From assembly GCA_016180165.1 (NCBI GenBank), contig JACPBU010000003.1:1-18688 (forward strand): DNA of 18,688 nt, written 5' to 3'. The notes beneath the pieces are model-generated. The model ran no database searches. It saw only the letters and a program-made list of their open reading frames with translations, and had not been told where the DNA came from. This document shows, piece after piece, positions 6,901-12,590 of the stretch (within the stretch, counting starts at the first letter, position 1; each line of letters begins with the position of its first letter). This stretch comes from Candidatus Woesearchaeota archaeon (GTDB taxonomy: Archaea > Nanobdellota > Nanobdellia > Woesearchaeales > JACPBV01). The position numbers and the translations under genes were made by a program.

Positions 6901-9624
6901 ATCATAAGACCCGTGAACAACACACTGCTCATCCTCGCCGCATGCAGTCCCATCCTCTTTGCCGTTCCAGATATTTGGAGTGTAGGTTTCATCCCGATTC
7001 CATGAGCCCGAACAATCAGCATCAACTCCGCAAGCCTTCTTCGCACCAGGAAACCTGCAAAAAGAACAGTCAGCTAACAAAGAATTTCCACACACCATTG
7101 TTTTTGGGATTTGATTCTTGATGCATGGGTTTTCCTGGGAAAGCGGCGAATTGAATAATGCCCATAAGTTCGGGTCATTGTTACAGGTATTGCCAGTCTT
7201 GACCCCCCATCGGTAAAGGGAAGGTGCGACTGAAGGAGAGTTGCCAATCTGGCAGCAGACAACATCCATGCACTGAGGGGGATCGGAAGAAGGGTCATCA
7301 GCGCAATCGGGATTGCCGCAAAGCCCGCTTCCCCTCTTAAAGCCATCACCGTCAGCATCCACACAACAATTGCCCGTATCTCTTAACTCTTTTAAGCTGA
7401 TGGGAATTTGCGGGCTTGTATAAAAAACACCTAAAGGGGCATTTTTTTTAAAGACATTGTCTGCAACTTTAATTCCCTCTTTGCCCCCATAATGCAGGTA
7501 TACCGGCCCATATATTCCATAATTTGAAGGAATAGTATTTTCGAACTTAAACTCAAGCTTCTGGTTGTCTTTAACCTTAAACTTGGCTTCTAGGTAGCCG
7601 CAATGAAGATATCGCCCGCACCCTGGAAGGGGTGTTGGGGAATAATGGTTCCAGCTGCTCTTGTGGATTTTTTGGCCAGTTGACACATCAACAGCTGTGA
7701 CCTCGTCATCAACACTAAATGGCGCTTTTGTCTCTGTCGGGCTGCCGCTTAATGTAGCCACGCACTCAGTTGCGCCACTAAACTCGATGTTTGGAAGGCC
7801 TCTTGATTCTAATTCCTGCACATCAGCATCGTCCATGAGGGAATCCTGGTTGAGGTCTCCCTCGAAAAGATACTGCCCGCTGGCGACATACATTTTCAAT
7901 AATTGCAAATCCCCGGAAGACAGTAAACGGTCGCCATTCAAATCTCCCTTAAGGGGAAGTGATTCAACCGGGCAAAACAGGCTTCCTCCACCTTCAGGCA
8001 CTATCTCAGGTACAGGACAAAATTTTTTATAGGCACTATAAACATAAAAAGTGTATCCACTCGCCTCATCACCAGTTATGCCATAATTAATGCTTATGTG
8101 AGAAGTATCTGGCCATCCATCAGCAAGCTCATTAAAAAAGAGTTCTGAAATCCTGTCGGTTAGATTTTGAGAGTTATCACATCCTATATCGAATTCGGGT
8201 GGAAGGTCAAAAAAACTGGAAATGTCTAACCATCCAGTGTCCAGAGACGGAATATCAAAGACTCCGCTCACAGTAGCCTCTCCATTGGCAGTTACAGAAA
8301 ATTTTCCTTGAATCTCTTTGCAGCTTCCAAATTTAAAGGCATAACCATGTTCCTTATTTGCTTTTATTGGTAAGTTGAGGGGAGTTTTTCCTTGAGGCTC
8401 TCCGTCAACATAAACCTCAGCCCCCAACGGGAGAGACACAAAATTCACCACACCCCTATTAAGATCGAAATGCACTTTCTGATGCGCCCTTTTTTCCATG
8501 CTCACAATTTTCTCAACTGTTGGATACCCTTGCTTCTCAACCCTGATAATATATTCCCGGGGAGGATACTGGCTATCGAAAGAAAAAGGAGTTTGCCGGC
8601 TTGCCTTAACTCCGTTGATAAAGATATCAGCATGAGATGGTTCAGATGTGACTGAGAATATTGCCAAATTCGCGCGGTCATAGGACGCTCCTCCCCTAAT
8701 ACCCATAGGATCAGCACCAGGGTTGAGCACATTCTCATTAACATCACTGTAATCACCTTTCTGATAGAGTAAGGTGTATGTTTTTCCGCCAGGCAGGTTC
8801 TTTATCGAGATGGGAGTCTTTCCAACATAGTCTCCATTGAGATAGACATCTGATTTGGATGTATCACTATTTTTAAAAGACCCGCGTTTGGCTCGAAGGG
8901 AAAGGGTGACATCGACATACTCTCCCTTGGAGATTTTGGCATCCGCCGCCTTAGCAAAATATCCTTCCTTAACCAAAGTAACTTTCCTTGTTCCAGAAGA
9001 GACATCCACAGATTTGAAGCTGCCGTCTCTACTAGTCCACCCCGACGCGTCGGTTTCTGGAGCAACATAGCTTGAACCTACTTTTATTCTTGCATTGCAG
9101 AAATAACAGGGCTCTTCTTCAACACAGCATTTTGCCCTTACTCTCACCACGGTCCTTTTGTTTTTCTTGCTCCGGCTTGTTACCTCGTTTACTTCTTCAA
9201 TCCAAACCGGATTGGGTTGTTCTGGCTCCAACTCGGGGGGCCCCACAGGCGCTCCATAATCCAACGGGCTTAAACTGAAACCTATGAGATTCTCATCTCC
9301 AGAAGATGAAGCTATCGAAGAGATATCTTTGCTAACAGTATAAGAGTTTGCCCATTTGTTTCCAACGAAAGACTGAAGAAGCTCCAAAAGCTCATCTTTC
9401 GATGAAACTTTCCCACAAATGCCTTGTCCAGCGCCTAAATCACAGGGGCCGGGGCCCCCAATGGGGGGCAAATATCCTTTTCCAGTCATAGAAAAATTTT
9501 CACTGGAGAATAAACCATAAAGGATGATGGCAAAAAAAGTGCTGATAAGGATAAGAGGAAGAGGCTTTGCCCTATAGCCAAAAAAGAAGGAGAATTCATG
9601 TGAACCCCTTTTCCTCTCTGTCAT
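3922..9624 (-). CDS. Giant membrane-anchored surface protein with PEGA repeats, dockerin-like module and C-terminal Fic domain
   Basis: A 1900-residue protein (numbered from ATG 9624, which has GAGG 7 bases upstream; a TTG at 9630 is less likely). Basic N-terminus, then one membrane helix at about 21-39. Carboxypeptidase-regulatory-like domain about 160-245; three PEGA-like repeats about 259-285, 332-366 and 402-440. Dockerin-like calcium loops D561-N563-D565-D572 and D590-N592-D594-D601. Cys-rich region about 750-1160 with DADGDGF and DHDGDKF calcium motifs. Two or three hydrophobic helices about 1306-1352 and 1391-1412. Pro-rich linker about 1590-1615. A Fic domain occupies about 1670-1870 with motif HPFWDKNGRTSR starting at H1836. 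Fic enzymes transfer AMP or another nucleotide-derived phosphate to protein hydroxyls. The anchored stalk plus terminal enzyme suggests a surface effector; this is inference. Confidence 0.9.
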   Translation of the reverse strand: MTERKRGSHEFSFFFGYRAKPLPLILISTFFAIILYGLFSSENFSMTGKGYLPPIGGPGPCDLGAGQGICGKVSSKDELLELLQSFVGNKWANSYTVSKDISSIASSSGDENLIGFSLSPLDYGAPVGPPELEPEQPNPVWIEEVNEVTSRSKKNKRTVVRVRAKCCVEEEPCYFCNARIKVGSSYVAPETDASGWTSRDGSFKSVDVSSGTRKVTLVKEGYFAKAADAKISKGEYVDVTLSLRAKRGSFKNSDTSKSDVYLNGDYVGKTPISIKNLPGGKTYTLLYQKGDYSDVNENVLNPGADPMGIRGGASYDRANLAIFSVTSEPSHADIFINGVKASRQTPFSFDSQYPPREYIIRVEKQGYPTVEKIVSMEKRAHQKVHFDLNRGVVNFVSLPLGAEVYVDGEPQGKTPLNLPIKANKEHGYAFKFGSCKEIQGKFSVTANGEATVSGVFDIPSLDTGWLDISSFFDLPPEFDIGCDNSQNLTDRISELFFNELADGWPDTSHISINYGITGDEASGYTFYVYSAYKKFCPVPEIVPEGGGSLFCPVESLPLKGDLNGDRLLSSGDLQLLKMYVASGQYLFEGDLNQDSLMDDADVQELESRGLPNIEFSGATECVATLSGSPTETKAPFSVDDEVTAVDVSTGQKIHKSSWNHYSPTPLPGCGRYLHCGYLEAKFKVKDNQKLEFKFENTIPSNYGIYGPVYLHYGGKEGIKVADNVFKKNAPLGVFYTSPQIPISLKELRDTGNCCVDADGDGFKRGSGLCGNPDCADDPSSDPPQCMDVVCCQIGNSPSVAPSLYRWGVKTGNTCNNDPNLWALFNSPLSQENPCIKNQIPKTMVCGNSLLADCSFCRFPGAKKACGVDADCSGSWNRDETYTPNIWNGKEDGTACGEDEQCVVHGSYDFGMQGLGVPESPETGVECIYSPAGANGDAECGTKRYTSYDSDGGLSFKGYDETLYSCLPEKESSVVSGRYGELDFNGFYSACKREISPREGYSFQLKTSCVKKDKCRDGFSSTAEISLNQIFSKFDPTGKRGLRTGKNIDKVDFDAEECSYESAVVGEMKARLKDGDHPDCYGRGLDHDGDKFLASRKGFCSYINRAYLKEGFEGVIIDGYLQVDSIPQPIRENCLANYDFCIKERDCFPFPDTSFFPDCDDFTEDDAFQDLNKDGIADYTSIVIGSPTLSLLEPPRVFDDTKLESYNKGDAFSYGEYFIPVTAKQVHPFAVLNTNPEGALCGTTNFIDLNCNKDMETGYEAAYNDGISPFDDDISTGTEVYSGDISLFPSKSRDLFCSPPESIWKANIVYGSALGIGVVATVLGQIYIPRVLLALPELKAPLGLLAGFFFLKDSYHCVTAALDFESDIDAEWCKPTSTRDDCRKFIQAYESCLNALIVPVAIGGNLAEGLGRWVVQRFGTAFLEKQISRLISSENKMVTGVLNEPIFLNLGGQEVTLSTSISLSVKMSMGETPRWMSVLFDIPPNFKVGVARFSNNVLSTILAVEEVEPGRFFFHPLRLTSNVNLFAEAIAEGVESESPAAVATVAMGTGSENIGRLNSAILEPKVQQALETKLSPLKKQGLSECVRKVDPKPCKVPKSPQLAEAVPPNPTFRPITSEITRKDSFRARRFIDKDHYQQALNGKYPDGTPNPDLAQNPGMAYDALEPGAWERWKSADDFLFTQIGEKKGRISKVMVKKVGELLWQNKFRGQNENVMQGGEFEVSGGFFNIYKKSTFEAAKNNPLLTVEASGTLGDYSYRDMLKSVVAALGKDSPTGQYVERNPGEFVVGIIRYPLGEEVDNLLVSLINEYNAKLACTLSYEEWIALAAEFQQKFVSIHPFWDKNGRTSRLFMDYILQSGYVPPAHLRDTSLDTYLSLPEWVTEVKYGVATAISNGQLEIPID

Positions 9625-9682
9625 AGGCAAACCTCGCTATTCAACCTTAAACCCTTTCTAAAATAAAAACAAATAATCCCAT

Positions 9683-9736
9683 TCACATGCTTAATCTCTC
9701 CCCATCATGTATCATATGCACCGTCTTTCCTTTACA
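9683..9736 (-). pseudogene. Displaced C-terminal remnant of RNase J
   Basis: Directly beyond and overlapping the RNase J stop, a different frame encodes CKGKTVHMIHDGERLSM and a stop (9683-9685). This matches the usual end of archaeal RNase J, where a GK-x-VH-x-x-x-(D/N)G-(E/Q)-RL strand closes the protein. The remnant is out of frame with the upstream gene, and about 20 residues that normally join the PAHGD motif to this strand are absent. A small deletion that is not a multiple of three explains both facts. Confidence 0.6.
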
Positions 9737-10971
9737 TCATCACCATGTGCAGGAACGATATGCTTCGGCTTGACCATGTTGATCAGGTCGCGCAAATCCT
9801 CTTTTGAAGCATGTCCTGAGACATGGATATCTTTAAATATCCTTACTCGGTGCTGATGCAGCTTCTCTTCCAAAGCGTTCCTGTTTGTGATGTTTGTCTC
9901 TGTCGGGATAACATTGCAGGAAAATATCACATGGTCCTCAGGCCTGAAGGGAAACTCGATGGCCCCATTTGCCATTTTTGCCAGCGTAGAGGTCGGCTCT
10001 CCCTGATGCCCTGTCACCACCAGGAGGTATTTGTCAAGATTACCCTTGATTTTATTGAGTGTCTTCTTTATTTTTTTTGCAAAACCGACAATCTCTGCTT
10101 CTTTGGAAAAATGCACTAAGCCAATATTCTCACCTGCCTGGGCATATTTCGCAAGGCTTCTTCCTAAGAAAACTATCTTTCTCCCCATCTTCTGCCCCAT
10201 CTCGATGATGGACTTCAGGCGGGCAAGATGGGATGCGAAGGTAGTCACGATGACCGCTTTCCCCCTGCTTTCCACCCCAAGCATCACATCCCTGAGCATC
10301 TCCTTGGCAACCATCTCTGAAGGGGTTTTTGAATTGTTCGGCGCCCTTGTAGAGTCAGATATCAGCACCTTGACCCCTTCCTTTCCCAGCTCCTGTAGCC
10401 GCTCATAGTTCGGCATCCTTCCGATGGTAGGATGGTTGTCAAATTTAAAGTCATTCGCGTAGAGCACCGTCCCTTCAGGTGTATGCACTGCCACCATCAC
10501 GGTCTGAGGGATGCTGTGGGTGACGTTGATGAATTCAATAGTTATTTTCTCAGAAATTTTGTAGGAATGGTTCGAAGTCAGCTCCTTGACCTCGTTCTTG
10601 AGCTTGATCTTCTCATCCCTCGAGATTGCCATGATGATCTCCTTGGTGAAAGGAGTGCAGATGATGGGTGCATCATACTTATTGCTCAAAAAGACAATCG
10701 CTCCGACGTGGTCGAGATGCCCATGCGTTGGCACGATCGCTTTGACCTGCCTTCTCCAGTCGCTGATGACCCTGTCATCGGGGATTGCCCCTGCTTTCTG
10801 GAGGTCATGCGGCGAAACCGTTGAGAGGTCATCAAACTCCCCTTCCGTAAAAGCAACATATTTGTCGAGGTAGATTCCCATATCGAGAAGTATCACTTCG
10901 TCCTTATAGCGGAGCGCTGTCATGTTCTTGCCGATGAAGTTATAGCCGCCGACAGCGCAGATTTCAATCAT
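9712..10971 (-). CDS. rnj: Archaeal RNase J (beta-CASP ribonuclease), C-terminally shortened
   Basis: A 419-residue metallo-beta-lactamase/beta-CASP nuclease. The N-terminal MIEICAVGGYNFIGKNMT is family-typical. The metal-binding motif THGHLDH is at residues 82-88, VTHSIPQTV follows in the middle, then beta-CASP motifs (SDSTRAPN, TTFASHLARL, VTGHQGEP, HVSGHA) and the last metal-ligand motif PAHGD around residue 409. Archaeal RNase J is a 5'-3' exoribonuclease in RNA decay and processing. After PAHGD the frame runs into DVKERRCI and stops, so the usual final helix and strand are lost (see 9683-9736). The ATG at 10971 is preferred over the longer frame because TATA 10994-11001 is centred about 27 bp upstream, giving a leaderless mRNA. 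Confidence 0.9.
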   Translation of the reverse strand: MIEICAVGGYNFIGKNMTALRYKDEVILLDMGIYLDKYVAFTEGEFDDLSTVSPHDLQKAGAIPDDRVISDWRRQVKAIVPTHGHLDHVGAIVFLSNKYDAPIICTPFTKEIIMAISRDEKIKLKNEVKELTSNHSYKISEKITIEFINVTHSIPQTVMVAVHTPEGTVLYANDFKFDNHPTIGRMPNYERLQELGKEGVKVLISDSTRAPNNSKTPSEMVAKEMLRDVMLGVESRGKAVIVTTFASHLARLKSIIEMGQKMGRKIVFLGRSLAKYAQAGENIGLVHFSKEAEIVGFAKKIKKTLNKIKGNLDKYLLVVTGHQGEPTSTLAKMANGAIEFPFRPEDHVIFSCNVIPTETNITNRNALEEKLHQHRVRIFKDIHVSGHASKEDLRDLINMVKPKHIVPAHGDDVKERRCI

Positions 10972-10993
10972 AGGCGAATAATTCGGGAGAAAG

Positions 10994-11001
10994 TATTTAA
11001 A
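10994..11001. promoter_or_regulatory. Palindromic TATA box shared by two divergent genes
   Basis: TATTTAAA, whose core TTTAAA (10996-11001) is self-complementary, is centred about 27 bp from the RNase J ATG on the minus strand and about 26 bp from the ATG at 11024 on the plus strand. Both starts lack Shine-Dalgarno sequences. One TATA element could drive two leaderless transcripts, with factor B-recognition elements setting direction. Confidence 0.6.
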
Positions 11002-11023
11002 GGTAATGCCGCTCAGAGTATAA

Positions 11024-11263
11024 ATGGCTATCCGCATCAATGAACGATGGAAATTCGGGCAAAGGACTATTGAGCTGTTTGGCAAGGCTCAGGGAAGATA
11101 CGCCAAGATAATGTGGGACATAGAAGGGAACCTATCAGAAAGTGGGAGCAAGGCGCTTATTCGGGCATTTGCCAGGAGACAGCTGAATTATACTTCAAGA
11201 TCTGACTATTTCTTGAAAAGACATTGGCTCAAGCTAAGAAAGGGGAAAGAAGAGTTTTATTAG
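11024..11263 (+). CDS. Small basic protein, unknown function
   Basis: A 79-residue protein, MAIRINERWKFGQRTIELFGKAQGRYAKIMWDIEGNL and onward, rich in Arg/Lys with several aromatics (Trp, Tyr, Phe) and predicted mostly helical. Its charge suggests RNA or DNA binding, but no known motif is visible and I do not recognise the family. The ATG at 11024 lies about 26 bp from the palindromic TATA box and about 50 bp from the divergent RNase J start. No Shine-Dalgarno sequence is present. The shared promoter hints at co-expression with RNase J. Confidence 0.65.
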   Translation: MAIRINERWKFGQRTIELFGKAQGRYAKIMWDIEGNLSESGSKALIRAFARRQLNYTSRSDYFLKRHWLKLRKGKEEFY

Positions 11264-11280
11264 GCCGACAAAAGAACAAT

Positions 11281-11342
11281 AAAAGTGCGAGGAGCAGGAC
11301 TTTTGATAAGATTTCTCTTATGTTCGAACCTGCGAAGGCACT
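11281..11342. repeat. 62-bp structured repeat, copy 1
   Basis: Differs from copy 2 (11420-11481) at a single base (11304 T, copy 2 C). It folds as GTGC/GCAC (11285-11288 with 11338-11341), GCAGG/CCTGC (11294-11298 with 11329-11333), then ATAAGA-TTTC-TCTTAT at the tip (11306-11321). The two outer stems are separated by a purine-rich internal loop, GAGGA opposite GAAG, that could form tandem G-A pairs. No ORF lies within it. Confidence 0.75.
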
Positions 11343-11345
11343 TCA

Positions 11346-11373
11346 CCAGCTTTTTTCTTGCGAAAAAACCTGG
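11346..11373. terminator. Strong hairpin with T/A-tract arms
   Basis: CCAG-C-TTTTTTC-TTGC-GAAAAAA-C-CTGG: a 7-bp stem with a TTGC loop, one C-C mismatch, then 4 more pairs. The six-T run makes it a plausible transcript end for the 11024 gene or for repeat copy 1. It could equally be one more member of the hairpin cluster. Confidence 0.4.
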
Positions 11374-11419
11374 GAAAAATTGTCGGGGTAAAGTCCAACT
11401 GATAAAACTGCAAGAATAA

Positions 11420-11481
11420 AAAAGTGCGAGGAGCAGGACTTTCGATAAGATTTCTCTTATGTTCGAACCTGCGAAGGCACT
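11420..11481. repeat. 62-bp structured repeat, copy 2
   Basis: Starts 139 bp after copy 1 with one substitution (C at 11443). The same fold is kept because the variable base lies in the internal loop and not in a stem. The 77 bp between the copies are unlike each other and hold the hairpin 11346-11373. Confidence 0.75.
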
Positions 11482-11518
11482 AAGCCAATAGATGACTTAC
11501 ATTGATTCTTTCATCGCA

Positions 11519-11532
11519 CTCTTGCACAAGAG
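11519..11532. repeat. Perfect 14-bp dyad
   Basis: CTCTTG-CA-CAAGAG is a perfect inverted repeat with a two-base centre, located between the 62-bp repeats and the nested hairpins. It could be a protein-binding site. Only its symmetry supports the call. Confidence 0.4.
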
Positions 11533-11567
11533 ATAGAGAAAAGAGACTGTATAAAAAACTTCCCTTG

Positions 11568-11657
11568 TATAGTGGCGCAACCAAATAATTGAGCAATAAT
11601 TTCAATCTCCGATTGAGGTCTACGAACGATAGTGAGTATGATTATTGCGCCACTATA
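11568..11657. repeat. Hairpin element A: 90 bp with perfect 13-bp terminal inverted repeats
   Basis: TATAGTGGCGCAA (11568-11580) is matched by its exact reverse complement at 11645-11657. Inside is a second hairpin, TTCAATC-TCC-GATTGAG (11601-11617). No coding capacity. The terminal repeats and small size fit a miniature inverted-repeat element, but the inner hairpin with a three-base loop is shared with the next three structures and suggests a common design instead. Confidence 0.7.
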
Positions 11658-11663
11658 TTAAAT

Positions 11664-11725
11664 GCAAATATTCCACCAGTTTCTAACTGGTGGTTGACGT
11701 TAGATTAGACATTGGGAATATTTGC
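11664..11725. repeat. Hairpin element B
   Basis: Outer stem GCAAATATT (11664-11672) with AATATTTGC (11717-11725). Inner hairpin CCACCAGTT-TCT-AACTGGTGG (11673-11693) stacked directly on the outer stem. A 23-nt unpaired segment follows at 11694-11716. Confidence 0.7.
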
Positions 11726-11731
11726 CTTCTC

Positions 11732-11802
11732 AGAAATTCGACCCGAGCGACCGAAGGGAGGGAGCAATCCCCCCGTCTGTGACGGGGGGTGGTCGGATTT
11801 CT
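11732..11802. repeat. Hairpin element C
   Basis: Outer stem AGAAATTCGACC (11732-11743) with GGTCGGATTTCT (11791-11802), 12 pairs including one T-G. A 25-nt purine-rich unpaired segment (11744-11768) is followed by the inner hairpin CCCCCCGTC-TGT-GACGGGGGG (11769-11789). The order, unpaired segment then hairpin, is the mirror image of element B. Confidence 0.7.
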
Positions 11803-11805
11803 TTT

Positions 11806-11899
11806 GAAGAACACAAACCATTTTGCTCAACTGTCAAAAATGCGTTGCATTTTTGAGCATGCTCAGAAATATTCCATTTCCGGCATATTTGTGTTCTTC
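11806..11899. repeat. Hairpin element D
   Basis: Outer stem GAAGAACACAAA (11806-11817) with TTTGTGTTCTTC (11888-11899), 12 perfect pairs. Inner hairpin TCAAAAATGC-GTT-GCATTTTTGA (11834-11856), 10 perfect pairs with a three-base loop. Unpaired flanks of 16 and 31 nt lie on either side. Confidence 0.7.
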
Positions 11900-11923
11900 G
11901 CTATAAATGTTCTTCGCTATAAA
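11892..11923. repeat. Perfect 16-bp tandem duplication
   Basis: TGTTCTTCGCTATAAA is repeated exactly at 11892-11907 and 11908-11923. It overlaps the right arm of element D and ends just before the stop codon region of the 11930-12340 gene. It may be a replication slip or a target-site-like duplication. Confidence 0.6.
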
Positions 11924-11929
11924 AAGAGC

Positions 11930-12340
11930 TTATGCCGTCATCTTGTCGAGCTCTGCCTCTATCTGAGCAAGCTCGCTCTCTATTCTCTCAGCCTCATTCA
12001 GATGCTTTGGCTTCTCTGGAACTGCAGCCCTTACCTGTTTCGCAGGCTTAGGCGCCTCTATTATCTTGGGTAATTCTATGCTCTTGGGCTTCTCCTTCTT
12101 CGGCTCCTGGACCCTGACACTTGGCAGGATGCCCCTTAATCGTCCAAGGTGATTGGTCAGCGACCGGACATCAGTCCGCAAACGCTCAAATGCCTTCTGC
12201 TTCTCTTCCTGGATTTCCTTAAACCCTTCATTGGCCTTGAGCAGCTCAAGGATCTCCCGAACTCCTTCAAGCAGAGTCCTCCGGATAAGCTGAGGTGATT
12301 GAACTCAGACATAGAGGCTTTCTGCTTTTTCTTTGCCCAT
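11930..12340 (-). pseudogene. Small coiled-coil protein gene with an in-frame TGA
   Basis: The ATG at 12340 is preceded by GTGATCC, a match to the 3' part of the archaeal Shine-Dalgarno sequence, and reads MGKEKAESLYV before a TGA (12305-12307). The same frame then stays open for 124 codons (VQSPQLIRRTLLEGVREILELLKANEGFKE...RLRTDVRSLTNHLGRLRGILP, then a Lys/Pro/Glu-rich tail ending AELDKMTA). The part after the TGA is clearly protein-like: a helical coiled coil resembling small proteins I associate with DPANN archaea. So one codon interrupts an otherwise intact gene of about 136 residues. It may be a pseudogene, a sequencing error or a recoded codon. It is the third gene of a minus-strand operon, 4 nt after the 12345 gene. 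Confidence 0.7.
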
Positions 12341-12344
12341 AGGA

Positions 12345-12566
12345 TCACATCGACGGCTTGACAAGGGAATTGTCCATCTGCCCTATCTTATCTTCAATAG
12401 CTGAAAGCTTTGCACTCCAGGTAGCAAGCTCAGCATCCTCTTTGTCCTTGAGATTTTTTATTTTTTGGATATTATCCTTAGCATCCTGTATCTTGCTCTT
12501 CACTGCCCTGATAGTATCAAGGACATTCCGATACTCATCGATTTTTACAAAGATTCCGTCATCCAT
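12345..12566 (-). CDS. Small coiled-coil protein, paralogue of its upstream neighbour's C-terminus
   Basis: A 73-residue all-helical protein starting MDDGIFVKIDEYRNVLDTIRAVKSKI. A strong AGGTGAT lies 5 bases before the ATG. It matches the last 67 residues of the 12591 product in pattern: F-x-x-x-(D/E)-(Y/F)-x-x-x-L, spaced Ile residues, a conserved Trp, and D-x-S-L near the end. Probably forms a helical hairpin. Function unknown. It sits between two other coiled-coil genes, 24 nt after one and 4 nt before the other, so it is in an operon. Confidence 0.8.
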   Translation of the reverse strand: MDDGIFVKIDEYRNVLDTIRAVKSKIQDAKDNIQKIKNLKDKEDAELATWSAKLSAIEDKIGQMDNSLVKPSM

Positions 12567-12590
12567 TGCTTATCACCTGCGTTGTTGCTG

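Noticed and set aside
9625..9630. TTG start for the Fic giant
   Set aside because: The ATG at 9624 has GAGG at a good spacing. The TTG lies within that spacing and adds only two residues.
11281..11481. CRISPR array
   Set aside because: Only two copies, 62 bp long with strong internal structure and a 77-bp gap. No further repeats and no cas genes in the window.
11664..11725. Replication origin (ORB-like) sequence
   Set aside because: CTGGTGGAA on the minus strand faintly recalls an ORB core, but it is fully explained by the inner hairpin. No Orc1/Cdc6 gene or repeated ORB motif is present.
11264..11929. Integron attC array
   Set aside because: The folded sites lack shared GTTRRRY/RYYYAAC end boxes, no cassette ORFs lie between them, and no integrase is present.
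12305..12307. Genome-wide TGA recoding
   Set aside because: TGA ends the kinase-like, phosphoesterase, Fic-giant and PCNA genes at sensible lengths, so it acts as a stop here.
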